NCBI GenBank assembly: GCA_009782405.1
Contig: WRJC01000018.1
Span: 3,138-67,137, forward strand
DNA: 64,000 nucleotides
DNA from: Oscillospiraceae bacterium
GTDB lineage: Bacteria > Bacillota_A > Clostridia > Oscillospirales > WRJC01
Reading direction: 5' to 3'
The position numbers and the translations under genes are program-made. The notes under the pieces were generated by a model. It had not been told where the DNA came from. It did not search any database and worked only from the letters and a program-made list of their open reading frames with translations. Shown in pieces: positions 53,486-62,862 of the stretch (position 1 is the first letter of the stretch; every line of letters begins with the position of its first letter).

Positions 53486-54520
53486 TTGAACGATTTGACG
53501 CATAAGGGAACCGGGGAAATAGAAACGGAGCGGCTTTTGCTCAGACGCTTTAACATAAGCGACGCAAACGAGGTATTCAGGGAATGGGCGAGCCATGAAA
53601 ATGTGGCAAAATACCTCCAATGGAAAAAACACGAATCCATCGGCGAAACAAAAACCTATTTGCTCGATGTGATCGGCGGGTATTCGCGCCCCGACAAATA
53701 CATTTGGGCGGCCGAACACAAAAAAGAGGGCATTCTCATAGGCTCGATATCTGCGGAAATGGCGGATGAACGCTCAAAAACCGCGACAATGGGCTATTGC
53801 TTCGGCGAACGCTTCTGGAACTGCGGCTACGCCACGGAAGCTCTTCGCGCCGTTTCCGACTATATGTTTTACGATGTGAACATAAACAGGCTCGAAGCGT
53901 ATCATTCCGTGGAAAATCCCGCCTCCGGCAGGGTGCTTCAAAAAGCGGGATTTTTTTTGGAGGGGCACATGAAACAAAAGTATGCCGCCTGGAACGGGAT
54001 ATGTCATGATTCCGATTTTTACGGGCTTGTAAAAGATGATTTCAAAAAACAGTACGAACCGGAAATAAAGGAATTTTTGGATGTGGAAAAAATAAAGCTT
54101 TCCGCATACACCATTGCGTTCAAATGCACTGAGCTGTCGCCTGTGACCGTGATAAAAAATTATATCCCCGGATATAAATTTAACATAATCGATAAAGACG
54201 CGAAAACGGTTTTCGGCGAGATATCGCTCCGCTTGGGATTTTCCGAAAGCCTGTACTATAGCGGGCATGTCGGATATTTCGTAGATGAGCGGTATAGAAA
54301 CGCGGGGGTTGCCACCGCGGCCTGCGAGATCATCTTGAATTTGGCCAGGGCTCACGGATTCAAAAAAATACTGATCACAAGCGACCACGCAAACAAAGCT
54401 TCGCGCCGCGTTTGCGAGAAAATCGGAGCGAAGCTGATCAGGATAGCCGAACTTCCAATTTGGCACAAGCTGTACGCCAAGGGCGGAAGGTTTGAGTGCA
54501 TCTACGAACTTTCAATATGA
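53486..54520 (+). CDS. tandem GNAT acetyltransferase (RimJ/RimL-like plus second GNAT domain)
   Basis: A fusion of two GNAT domains, about 344 residues. Domain 1 (about 1-170) opens GEIETERLLLRRFNISDAN, then GYCFGERFWNCGYATEALRA and LEAYHSVENPASGRVLQKAG, as in RimJ/RimL-type acetyltransferases. Domain 2 (about 195-340) carries VGYFVDERYRNAGVATAACEI and ILITSDHANKASRRVCEKIGA, a separate complete motif A. TTG 53486 follows GAGGTGA at 5 nt; GTG 53477 overlapping the mutS2 stop is the alternative. Substrates are unknown. Confidence 0.85.
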   Translation: MNDLTHKGTGEIETERLLLRRFNISDANEVFREWASHENVAKYLQWKKHESIGETKTYLLDVIGGYSRPDKYIWAAEHKKEGILIGSISAEMADERSKTATMGYCFGERFWNCGYATEALRAVSDYMFYDVNINRLEAYHSVENPASGRVLQKAGFFLEGHMKQKYAAWNGICHDSDFYGLVKDDFKKQYEPEIKEFLDVEKIKLSAYTIAFKCTELSPVTVIKNYIPGYKFNIIDKDAKTVFGEISLRLGFSESLYYSGHVGYFVDERYRNAGVATAACEIILNLARAHGFKKILITSDHANKASRRVCEKIGAKLIRIAELPIWHKLYAKGGRFECIYELSI

Positions 54521-55008
54521 AAATAATCGTTTTTTCGGATTCGCACGGCTGCTGCGATAAAATGGCAAATATAATAAGCGGCTTTATAAAAAAGGCAAAT
54601 GCGCCGAATTATATCGTGCATTTGGGCGATTATGCGCGCGACGCGAAAATTTTGCAAAAACAATTTCCCGAAATTCCGGTTTTGTATGTCTACGGAAACG
54701 GGGAATATTCTCCTGACGGAAACGATTATGAAAGAGAATTTGAAATCGGAGGCAAAAAAATTTTTATCCTGCACGGCCACACGAGAAATGTGAGATTTTC
54801 GATCGATTCCTTGAAATTGGTCGCCGGGCAAAAAAAATACGACATGATCCTATACGGGCACACCCACGCGCCGCTGGAAAGCTATCACAGCGGAACGTAC
54901 ATAGTGTGCCCCGGTTCGATAAGCCGCGACAGGAGCGGAAAAGGGGAATCGTATTGCATGGTGGACATAACCGGAAAAGACATTTGCGCAAATATAATTT
55001 ATGCGTGA
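54517..55008 (+). CDS. YfcE/MJ0936 family metallophosphoesterase
   Basis: A 163-residue calcineurin-like phosphoesterase. Metal-binding motifs: IIVFSDSHGCCDKM, IVHLGDYARDAK, YGNGEYSPDG, ILHGHTRNVR and YGHTHAPLESY, as in the YfcE/MJ0936 phosphodiesterases. It starts in the preceding stop (ATGA) and ends the long plus-strand operon, 19 bp before the convergent lipoprotein gene. I see no terminator hairpin in that gap. Confidence 0.93.
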   Translation: MKIIVFSDSHGCCDKMANIISGFIKKANAPNYIVHLGDYARDAKILQKQFPEIPVLYVYGNGEYSPDGNDYEREFEIGGKKIFILHGHTRNVRFSIDSLKLVAGQKKYDMILYGHTHAPLESYHSGTYIVCPGSISRDRSGKGESYCMVDITGKDICANIIYA

Positions 55009-55027
55009 TGGGCCCGTCGGCGATTTT

Positions 55028-56554
55028 TCAGCTCCCGAAATCGTAATACATGTCGATTATCTTGTTGTAATATTTGAGAGCGGATTTTTCTTTCTTTTCG
55101 TAGTAGGAAGCAAAATCCCTTTTTTGGCTGGCGAACATATCCTGCAATCCGAAAGCCACCCCTTGCCAGCCGTCGTATATATATCCGAAATCGTATTTTA
55201 TGCCGCTTTTTATCAAATCCAGCATTTGCACGGATTCTTCGTCGCGCGAATATTTTATCTTCAAGGCGACTTCATAATATGCGGGCGTGACGAGCCTGTA
55301 GCTCTCCGCGCTCATCGCTTCGGTTATTATACCCACCATTTCGGGATCTTGTTCTGTTTGCAAAATGGCGAGCAGCGGCCCGTGCCCGTCTATCATCGTG
55401 TAATAGCTGCTCTGTTTTTCATCCCATTTGGGAAACGGTATTATTCCGTAATCGTCGTCCATGTCCTTGAACCTGACGAGCGCGTCGCAAAACATTCCCG
55501 TATTGAATATGATTTGGCCGTTTTTGAACATCTGGGCCGTTATATATGGCCATTCTATCGATTTCTCCGAAGTTTTGTTGAGCCCGTATGAACCCTGTGT
55601 TTCAAAATAAAGAGTATATAGCTTGTCCACCATATCCGCCATATGAGGGTTGTTCATCACGAGCTGGGGCCGGCCGTCTTTGTCCTTTTCCATCACTTTG
55701 CCGCCAAGCGACCATATGAAAGTATTGCCCGCGCTGTATGTGTTGGAGGCGAATCCGTAAAAATCGTCCATTGTCCTTTTTCCGTCGTTGTCCAAGTCCA
55801 CATATATGTCTTTTGTCGTCTGCATCAGATAATCTATGGTCCATTTGCCCCCATTTACCACGTTGTAAGGATTTTCGAGTCCGTAGTCCGAAACAAGGCG
55901 CTTGTTGAAGTACACGCAGTATGTGTAATCCAAAAGTTCGTAGGCTATCTCGCTGATGGAAAAAAAAGTTTTTCCGTCGACGGAAAGTTCTTCGTTTGCG
56001 TCGCTGACCCACCAAGGCTGGTCAAAATCGACGCAGGGTATGTCGTACCAGTTCAAAAAATTACCTTCGGGAGCGGTTTGGCCGATATACACCTGATGGG
56101 CGCACACGAGATCGACGCTGTCTTCCCCGGATTTGACCATGCGCTTTATCAGCCCCGGCATTTCGTTTGACACTTCGGCTGTCAGCATGATCGCTATTTT
56201 TACGTTGTATTTTTCCTCGACAATCAAGTTCCTTTTATAGACCGCGTCGTTTATCACCTCGCCGATCTGTTCCTCCACCACAAATTCCTCTATGTGGTGG
56301 CAGGTGTCCCAGCCTCCGTCCCTCGTCATTATGACAAATTCGCGTCCGCCGTAATCTTTTTCCGGCAGATAATCGTAATTCGCTTTTAAGTCTTCCTCGG
56401 TGGCATCGGCGCCCTCCGGGTTTTCGCCGGAATTGTCCTGTGCGGCTTGCGTGTTTTCGGGCGTTTCTTCGCTTTTTTCTCCGCCGCAAGCAAAAACAAA
56501 AGCGGAAAGCGTAAAAATCGACAGAAACAACGCGATATTTTTGACTTTTTTCAT
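55028..56554 (-). CDS. solute-binding lipoprotein, paralogue 4
   Basis: A 508-residue member of the same family as the proteins at 18738, 23260 and 25868. Signal peptide MKKVKNIALFLSIFTLSAFV with lipobox VFAC, Cys23, then an acidic linker. Shared signature: VINDAVYKRNLIVEEKYNVK, FDQPWWVSDANEELSVDGK, DLDNDG (253-258) then xxxxDDFYGF, IIPFPKWDEKQSSYY and DEESVQMLDLIKSG. The start at 56554 follows AAAGGG. It is downstream of fba on the same strand with a 28-bp gap, and has no permease genes next to it. Confidence 0.87.
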   Translation of the reverse strand: MKKVKNIALFLSIFTLSAFVFACGGEKSEETPENTQAAQDNSGENPEGADATEEDLKANYDYLPEKDYGGREFVIMTRDGGWDTCHHIEEFVVEEQIGEVINDAVYKRNLIVEEKYNVKIAIMLTAEVSNEMPGLIKRMVKSGEDSVDLVCAHQVYIGQTAPEGNFLNWYDIPCVDFDQPWWVSDANEELSVDGKTFFSISEIAYELLDYTYCVYFNKRLVSDYGLENPYNVVNGGKWTIDYLMQTTKDIYVDLDNDGKRTMDDFYGFASNTYSAGNTFIWSLGGKVMEKDKDGRPQLVMNNPHMADMVDKLYTLYFETQGSYGLNKTSEKSIEWPYITAQMFKNGQIIFNTGMFCDALVRFKDMDDDYGIIPFPKWDEKQSSYYTMIDGHGPLLAILQTEQDPEMVGIITEAMSAESYRLVTPAYYEVALKIKYSRDEESVQMLDLIKSGIKYDFGYIYDGWQGVAFGLQDMFASQKRDFASYYEKKEKSALKYYNKIIDMYYDFGS

Positions 56555-56582
56555 TTTGCGTGACCCTTTCATTTTTAAATTG

Positions 56583-57446
56583 CTAAGCTTTGTTGTCAGA
56601 GCCAAAAAGCAGCAATTTTTCTTTCACTGTGGTTTTTACCGCTTCGAATCCGGGAAGCAAAAGTTTTCTGGGATCAAAACCCTTTTTTTCTTTGTCTTTG
56701 CCTTCTTCTATGTATTTTCGCGTAGCGGCGGCAAACGAAAGCTGGCATTCCGTATTCACGTTTATTTTTGAAACGCCGATGCCTATCGCTTTTTTTATCA
56801 TGTTTTCCGGTATTCCGGTCCCCCCGTGCAAAACAAGCGGGATTTGGTTTGTCGCGCTGTGTATTTTTTCGAGCGCTTCAAAATCCAAACCTTTCCATTC
56901 CGGCGGATATACCCCGTGGATATTGCCGATTCCGGCAGCTAAGATATCGATTCCCAAAGAAGCGATCTGGGCGCATTGCTCCGGATCGGCCACTTCGCCC
57001 ATTCCCACTTTTCCGTCTTCTTCGCCGCCGATGCTCCCGACTTCGGCTTCTATGGAAAGATTGTTTTCATGCGCTTTTTTTACGAGTTCTTTTGTTTTTT
57101 CGATGTTTTCCGCGATGGGGAAATGGCTGCCGTCGAACATTATGCTGGTAAATCCTGCTTCTATGCAGCGCAACGCTTCTTCGTATGAACCGTGGTCCAA
57201 ATGCAAAGCCACAGGCACGGAAATTTTGAGCGAGGCGTCCATCGCCTTGACCATGGCGACCACGGTGGAAAAGCCTGTCATGTATTTCGCCGCGCTCCCG
57301 GATACGCCGAGTATGACGGGGGATTTCAATTCATCGGCGGTCAACAGGATCGCTTTTGTCCATTCCAGATTGTTGATATTGATTTGCGCCACTGCATAAC
57401 GGCCGTTTCTTGCCTTTTTGGTCATTTCGATAACATTTGCGAGCAT
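56583..57446 (-). CDS. fba: class II fructose-bisphosphate aldolase
   Basis: A 287-residue zinc aldolase cleaving fructose-1,6-bisphosphate. LHLDHGSYEEALRCIEAGF carries the first metal-binding histidine and the catalytic-region Asp; SIGGEEDGKVGMGEVADPEQ and LHGGTGIPENMIKKAIGIGV, which supplies another ligand and the phosphate loop, are intact, as is SKINVNTEC. RBS AGGAGGATC. It follows asnB by 23 bp and precedes the fourth solute-binding lipoprotein gene. Confidence 0.96.
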   Translation of the reverse strand: MLANVIEMTKKARNGRYAVAQININNLEWTKAILLTADELKSPVILGVSGSAAKYMTGFSTVVAMVKAMDASLKISVPVALHLDHGSYEEALRCIEAGFTSIMFDGSHFPIAENIEKTKELVKKAHENNLSIEAEVGSIGGEEDGKVGMGEVADPEQCAQIASLGIDILAAGIGNIHGVYPPEWKGLDFEALEKIHSATNQIPLVLHGGTGIPENMIKKAIGIGVSKINVNTECQLSFAAATRKYIEEGKDKEKKGFDPRKLLLPGFEAVKTTVKEKLLLFGSDNKA

Positions 57447-57469
57447 TTTTGTGATCCTCCTAAATTATT

Positions 57470-59290
57470 TTATTGAAAATATGCCTTGTGCCAAACTAAA
57501 AACGAATATACCGTGTAAAGTTTGCGCCCGTTGTTTTTTTTGCCTTTGAAGTGTTCGTCCAACAATGAAAGCAGTTTTTCCCGGACAAAAAATTCCCGGA
57601 CGAAATCTTCTTCGAACATATTTTTGAGTATATTTCTGTATTTTTCTTCTTTCAGCCAAAATCTGAAAGGTACGGGAAAACCGAGTTTTTTCCGCTTGGC
57701 CCATTCTTCGGGAATGGTTTTGTTTGCAACTTTCCGAAATATCCATTTTGTGACTTTGTTTTTTATCAAATATTTCCCCGGGATTTTTGAGGCTTCCAAA
57801 AACACATCTTTATCCAATATCGGGGCGCGGGCCTCGATGGAGTTCGCCGTTGTCATTCTATCGGCTTTGAGCAATATGTCGTTTGGCAACCAAAGAAACA
57901 AATCCAAATATGACTTTTTGATGAGGTCGCTTTTATCTTTCACTTGTTCAAAATACGGTTTGGTAACATCTCTGTAGCTCATTTCGTTTTTGTAGGTTTC
58001 GCTCAAAATGCCGTTTGCTTCATCATCGTCCATGATAAACGCCTGCCCGATGTAGTAATCTTCCACTTTTTGTCCGTATTTTGCCAGCGTGCCCCGTCCT
58101 TTGAAATCCGGCAGCGATTTTGCGATTTTACCCAAAAATTTTCTGAACCCAAAAGGGAGCTTCGAATATATTTTGGAAAATCGCGATTCGGCAAAAGGCA
58201 AATAGCCCGAAAAAAATTCATCCGAACCTTCGCCTGTAAGCGCCGCTTTCACGTGGCCCGCCGCCATCTGCGAAAGGTAATACAGCGGAACGCCGGACAA
58301 ATTCGCATAAGGTTCGTCGCAAAGGTATTGAACCGTGGGCAAAATATCAAAAAATTCATCCGGGGAAATGATTTTTTTGTAGTTTTCCAAACCGAGCATA
58401 TCTGAAAGCTGTTTGGCGTATATTGATTCGTCGAAACCGTCTGCGGCAAAACCGACCGAAAAGGTTTTTAGGGGTTTTGCCACCGAAGCGATGAAACTCG
58501 AATCCACCCCTCCGGACAAAAATCCCGCTACTTCGATTTCGCCGTTTTTATGCAATTCTATCGATTTTTTAAGCGTATTTTCCAAAATTTCCTCAAATAC
58601 ACCGAGAGGTTTTTTTGATGATTGGTATTCAATGTCAAAATAGCGCGTAATTTTCAAATCTTTGTTTTTGTAAGTAAAATAACAGCCTTGTTGCAATTTG
58701 AACACATTTTTGAAAAATGTTTCTTCCAAAACGGAATACTGGAATATCAAATACATTTTCAACGCGTTTTTGTTGATTTCCTTTTTTATCTTTGGGTAAA
58801 CCAAAAGGCTTTTTATTTCCGAACCGAACAAAAACATATCGCCGCCTTTGCAATAATAGAAAGGCTTGACCCCGAAATGATCCCTCGCGCCAAACAGATC
58901 GCGCGTATTTTTGTCGTATATGACGAAAGCAAATGTCCCCCTGAGTTTTGCTGTTATCCCGGCCTCGTGCCGCTCATAGCCGTGCAGCACGGTTTCGGCG
59001 TCCGACGATCCGGAAAATTCATGGCCGGCTTCGAGAAGCTCGTTTCTTATTTCTTTTGAGTTGTATATCCTGCCATCGAAAAAAATGACGAGATTTTTGT
59101 TTTCGTTGTACGCGAGCCGGTTTTCGTCATCCGGCGTAACCGCAAAAAACCTAGCCCCGGCTGCAAAGGCGCCATCGAAAAAATATTCTGCGCCCTGATT
59201 TCCCCTGTGGGCTATTTTATCGGCCATTTGTTTTATCAAGCTGTCTTTTTCTTCGGCTCCTTCGTCGAAAAATCCGACAAATCCGCTCAT
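57470..59290 (-). CDS. AsnB-like amide synthetase with defective glutaminase site
   Basis: A 606-residue asparagine-synthetase (glutamine-hydrolysing) homologue. The C-terminal ATP-pyrophosphatase domain looks active (SGGVDSSFIASVA, TGEGSDEFFSGY, EARAPILDKDVF). The N-terminal class II glutaminase domain is not canonical: the nucleophile Cys after Met is Ser (AGC, MSGFVGFF), and the glutamine-binding NGE of 'FNGEIYN' is DGR (residues 72-74), while an equivalent Arg (47) and Asp (97) persist. It overlaps the murE-like stop by 4 bp. It may use free ammonia or another amine; asparagine synthesis is not assured. Confidence 0.88.
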   Translation of the reverse strand: MSGFVGFFDEGAEEKDSLIKQMADKIAHRGNQGAEYFFDGAFAAGARFFAVTPDDENRLAYNENKNLVIFFDGRIYNSKEIRNELLEAGHEFSGSSDAETVLHGYERHEAGITAKLRGTFAFVIYDKNTRDLFGARDHFGVKPFYYCKGGDMFLFGSEIKSLLVYPKIKKEINKNALKMYLIFQYSVLEETFFKNVFKLQQGCYFTYKNKDLKITRYFDIEYQSSKKPLGVFEEILENTLKKSIELHKNGEIEVAGFLSGGVDSSFIASVAKPLKTFSVGFAADGFDESIYAKQLSDMLGLENYKKIISPDEFFDILPTVQYLCDEPYANLSGVPLYYLSQMAAGHVKAALTGEGSDEFFSGYLPFAESRFSKIYSKLPFGFRKFLGKIAKSLPDFKGRGTLAKYGQKVEDYYIGQAFIMDDDEANGILSETYKNEMSYRDVTKPYFEQVKDKSDLIKKSYLDLFLWLPNDILLKADRMTTANSIEARAPILDKDVFLEASKIPGKYLIKNKVTKWIFRKVANKTIPEEWAKRKKLGFPVPFRFWLKEEKYRNILKNMFEEDFVREFFVREKLLSLLDEHFKGKKNNGRKLYTVYSFLVWHKAYFQ

Positions 59291-60798
59291 TTTCTCCCCT
59301 CGCTTTCAAATAGGAAATTTTTGGCTATGGTTAAATCCGATTCGTAAAATTCAAATTTTCCCTTGATTTTTTGGTAATTTTCCCCGCCCTTGGCCAAAAG
59401 CGCCACCACGTCGCCGGGCTTCGCCCCGGCTATCGCCTTTTTTGCCGCTTCGGCCCTGTCGGCGACCACTTCGTAAGGAGTATCTGTCATATATCCCGCG
59501 ATTTCAGCGCATATGGCCTCTACATCCTCAAATTGCGGGTCTTCTGCGGTCAAATAAATATAATCCGAATTTTTGCCGACCACATCGGCGAAATCCTTGC
59601 GGCGCCTGTACGCTTTTTCCCCCGGCGCTCCGCCGACCGATATTATCTTTTGGCCCGGATAATCGGATTTTATCGATTCATACAATTTTGTAAAACTCAA
59701 AAGGTTGTGCGCGTAATCTACGATTACGGTGATTCCATTTTTTTCGAATACATTCATCCTTCCGGGAATTTCCGTTTTCAAAAGCCCGTTTTTAATGTCT
59801 TGGTCGTCGATTCCGAGCGTTTTGCACATTGTTATTGCCGCCGCCGCGTTTTCGACGTTGAACAAACCCGGGATTTTTATCGCGAATTTGGCGCAATAAT
59901 CTGTTTTTTCGTTTTTTATGCGAAAAGTCAGATTTTCATTTTCTTTTTTGACGTCATAATAATAGTAGTGGCACAAACCTTTTGATTTTTCGCTGCCGAA
60001 AAGAGTTATTTGCTTCAAGGTTTCGGAGCTTTGAGCCGCCCGGAGAACTTTTTCGAAATAGTCTGTTTCGCAGTTTATCGCGATGTTCGCGCAATTTTTC
60101 ATAAATTTCAGCTTGCACTCCAAATAATCCTCAAAATTTTCGTGTTCGGCGGGGCTTATGTGATCTTCGGAGATGTTCATGAATATGCCGTTTTCGAATT
60201 TTATTCCATATACGCGATCCAATTTATATGCCTGCGAAGTGACTTCCATCGTAAAATATTTTATTCCGTTCTGTTTCGCTTCATAAAAAAATTTTTGCAG
60301 ATCCCTTGGTTCCGGAGTGCCGTTATGGGATTCTTCGCTGCGGACCCCGGTGTAGGTTTCTATGGTGGAGATAAACCCTGTTTTGGATTTTTTATATTCG
60401 TCGAAAATATTTTTCAAGAAATAGGCCACCGTGGTCTTGCCTTTTGTGCCGGTTATGCCCACCAATTCGAGGTTTTTGTAAGGGTAACCGTAGTAAAACG
60501 GCGCGATTAGCGCGATGGCGCGGCGAATATTGTTTGTTATTATATAATTGCTTTCCCCCACATCGTATTTTTTTTCGGAAAGATAGCAAACCGCGCCTTT
60601 TTGCATGGCTTCAAACGCATATTCCGCTTTGAAGCGCGACCCTTTGCAAAAAAACAGCGTGTCTTTTGCTATGTCCTGCGAAGTGTGGGATATATACCCG
60701 ATTTTTGCTTCCGGGTCTTTTATGCTGTATTCGCCCAAAATCCCGTTTTGCGACAGGAGTTCGACGATTTGTCTGTAATTGATTTTTGGTTTATCCAT
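59287..60798 (-). CDS. murE: MurE-like UDP-MurNAc-tripeptide ligase
   Basis: A 503-residue Mur ligase adding the third residue to UDP-MurNAc-dipeptide. P-loop GITGTKGKTTVAYFLKN, the substrate segment NGTPEPRDLQKFFYEAK, MEVTSQAYKLDRVYG, carbamyl-lysine region YLECKLKFM and VIVDYAHNLLSFTKLY. At the amino-acid-selecting site the usual DNPR (mDAP) is replaced by EDPQ (LTAEDPQFED), so the residue added is uncertain although Ddh predicts mDAP. It is coupled by a 4-bp overlap to the AsnB-like gene. It may be a second MurE paralogue. Confidence 0.85.
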   Translation of the reverse strand: MDKPKINYRQIVELLSQNGILGEYSIKDPEAKIGYISHTSQDIAKDTLFFCKGSRFKAEYAFEAMQKGAVCYLSEKKYDVGESNYIITNNIRRAIALIAPFYYGYPYKNLELVGITGTKGKTTVAYFLKNIFDEYKKSKTGFISTIETYTGVRSEESHNGTPEPRDLQKFFYEAKQNGIKYFTMEVTSQAYKLDRVYGIKFENGIFMNISEDHISPAEHENFEDYLECKLKFMKNCANIAINCETDYFEKVLRAAQSSETLKQITLFGSEKSKGLCHYYYYDVKKENENLTFRIKNEKTDYCAKFAIKIPGLFNVENAAAAITMCKTLGIDDQDIKNGLLKTEIPGRMNVFEKNGITVIVDYAHNLLSFTKLYESIKSDYPGQKIISVGGAPGEKAYRRRKDFADVVGKNSDYIYLTAEDPQFEDVEAICAEIAGYMTDTPYEVVADRAEAAKKAIAGAKPGDVVALLAKGGENYQKIKGKFEFYESDLTIAKNFLFESEGRK

Positions 60799-60891
60799 TA
60801 AAATTACCCCGATATGTCATATTTTGTTAACAGACATACAATATAATATGAGGTATGAAAATTATTTTTATTTTTATTTTAACAATAAATT

Positions 60892-61779
60892 ATGTCCAAT
60901 TTAATACAAATTAAAAAAATTCTTGAAAAGTATGAGAAAAACCCAAAAAAATCTTTGGGTCAAAATTTTTTGGCAAACTCCGAAATATCAAAAAAAATCG
61001 CCGAAATGAGCCTCGGCGGCGATTCGGGCGAAAAATGCGGCGTATTGGAAATAGGGCCGGGGACAGGGGCGCTGACCGAACAACTCTGCGACTTGTACAA
61101 AAAAGTGGCCGCAATCGAACTCGACACCGGTTTCGAACCTATCCTGGCCGAAAAGCTGGGCGGGTATGGCAATGTGAAAATCATATTTGGGGATATATTG
61201 AAATTGGATTTAAACGAGCTTGCCGAAAATGAATTTGCCGGATGCGGCAAAATAAACGTTTGCGCGAATCTGCCGTATTACATCACCACGCCAGCTATCT
61301 TAAAGCTTGTAAAAAGCGGCGCGAATTTCGGCAGCATCACGGTGATGGTGCAAAAAGAAGCGGCGGACAAGCTGTGCTCAAAGGCGGGGGAAGAAAATTA
61401 CAACGCGGCTGCGGCGGCAATTGGCTATTACGGGACGGCGAAAAAAATGTTCAACGTGCCGAAATCGGATTTTTACCCAGCCCCGAAAGTGCTATCGACG
61501 GTGGTTTCCATAACCCCGCGCGCCGAGCCCGCCGCAAGCCCGAAAAGCGAAGCCATGATGTACAGGATCATCGAGGCGGCGTTCGGCCAGCGGCGCAAAA
61601 CTTTGGCGAACGCGCTCAGCGCAAGCCTATGCCTCGACAAGCAAAAAATTTCGGATATCGTGAAATTAGTCGCGGGCAATGAAAGCATACGCGGCGAAGA
61701 GCTGGATATAAAGGCGTTTTCGGATATATCCGATTTGGTTTTGGATATGTTCACTTCCAGAACAATGAAAAAACAATGA
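60892..61779 (+). CDS. rsmA: 16S rRNA dimethyladenosine transferase RsmA (KsgA)
   Basis: A 295-residue SAM-dependent methyltransferase dimethylating two adenosines in the 3' hairpin of 16S rRNA. Motif I VLEIGPGTGALTEQL, NLPYYITTPAI (the NLPY catalytic motif), and FGQRRKTLANAL near the C-terminus. The upstream sequence TTTAACAATAAATT has no recognisable Shine-Dalgarno, so initiation may be weak or leaderless. It is divergent from murE. Confidence 0.96.
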   Translation: MSNLIQIKKILEKYEKNPKKSLGQNFLANSEISKKIAEMSLGGDSGEKCGVLEIGPGTGALTEQLCDLYKKVAAIELDTGFEPILAEKLGGYGNVKIIFGDILKLDLNELAENEFAGCGKINVCANLPYYITTPAILKLVKSGANFGSITVMVQKEAADKLCSKAGEENYNAAAAAIGYYGTAKKMFNVPKSDFYPAPKVLSTVVSITPRAEPAASPKSEAMMYRIIEAAFGQRRKTLANALSASLCLDKQKISDIVKLVAGNESIRGEELDIKAFSDISDLVLDMFTSRTMKKQ

Positions 61780-61857
61780 AAAAAAGTGTCCTACCGTAAA
61801 TTGAGCCCCGATATTTTTGCCGTTGCCAAAGCGTTTTAAAATTTTACAAATTCATGA

Positions 61858-61886
61858 TTGCATTTTTGCGGTGATTATGGTAAAAT
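61858..61886 (+). promoter_or_regulatory. promoter of uppP
   Basis: TTGCAT (61858-61863), 17-bp spacer, TAAAAT (61881-61886), about 86 bp before uppP in the 193-bp rsmA-uppP gap. Confidence 0.6.
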
Positions 61887-61972
61887 AACATACATTGATC
61901 AAAAAATGCGGCGCATTTGCATGATGTCAACGGCAAGCATATGTCAAAAATCAAAAAGGGGGAATATTTTAA

Positions 61973-62803
61973 ATGCTGGAGCTTTTAAAATGCGCATTTT
62001 ACGGGATAGTCCAGGGTTTTACGGAATTTTTGCCGGTTTCGAGTTCGGGGCATTTGGCGATACTCAAAAATATATTCGGATTGGAATTCGACGATGCGAT
62101 ATTGTTTACGCTCATTTTGCACCTTGGCTCGCTTGCCGCAGTTGTCATAATATACTTCAAAGACGTGAAAAATATGTTTTTTGGCTTTTTTAGCCTTTTG
62201 GGGAAGATTTTCGCCGGAAAATTCAATTTCAAGAATATAAATGCCGGCGAACGGCTTTTTTTGCTGGTTTTTGTTGCCGCAATCCCGCTCGTAATCGGCG
62301 CATTTTTGGAAAAACAAATAGACATGCTTTCGGATTACACAAAAATCATAGGGGTGTTCCTCATAATAAACGCATTTATATTGTTTTTTTCGGATATGAT
62401 ACCCAAAGGCGAAAAAAACGAAAAAACCGCGACTCCCAAAAACGCGCTTTTTGTCGGCTTTTGCCAGATCATCGCTATCGCCCCGGGCATATCGAGGTCG
62501 GGTTCCACGATAACAGGCGGGCTTTTAAACGATTTCAACCGCCAGTTCGCGGTAAAATTTTCGTTTCTTATGTCGATTCCCGCGATACTCGGCGCCAGCG
62601 TTTTCAAGTTCGTTGATTTCGCCAAATCGGATTCTGAAATCACGGGTTTTATGGTGGGATCGAGCATAATCGGTTTGATATTCGCATTTTTCGCGGGGCT
62701 GGTTGCGATTGTTTTGTTGAATTTAATAGCCCGCAAAAAGAATTTCATGGTATTTTCAGTATATTGCCTTGCTGTAGGATTGCTTGCGGCGATATTTGGA
62801 TAA
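61973..62803 (+). CDS. uppP: undecaprenyl-diphosphatase (BacA family)
   Basis: A 276-residue membrane enzyme recycling undecaprenyl pyrophosphate to the monophosphate carrier for wall synthesis. Conserved motifs QGFTEFLPVSSSGHLAIL and PGISRSGSTITGGLL contain the catalytic Glu/Ser and the Arg. Seven to eight hydrophobic helices. Start ATG 61973 behind AAAAAGGGGG. It is related to bacitracin tolerance in other bacteria. The FtsK-like gene begins 60 bp later. Confidence 0.96.
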   Translation: MLELLKCAFYGIVQGFTEFLPVSSSGHLAILKNIFGLEFDDAILFTLILHLGSLAAVVIIYFKDVKNMFFGFFSLLGKIFAGKFNFKNINAGERLFLLVFVAAIPLVIGAFLEKQIDMLSDYTKIIGVFLIINAFILFFSDMIPKGEKNEKTATPKNALFVGFCQIIAIAPGISRSGSTITGGLLNDFNRQFAVKFSFLMSIPAILGASVFKFVDFAKSDSEITGFMVGSSIIGLIFAFFAGLVAIVLLNLIARKKNFMVFSVYCLAVGLLAAIFG

Positions 62804-62862
62804 AAAAGCCCCCTTAAATTCGAGGGGAGATGTCGCCGCGGCGAAAGAGGGGAGCAAAAAGC

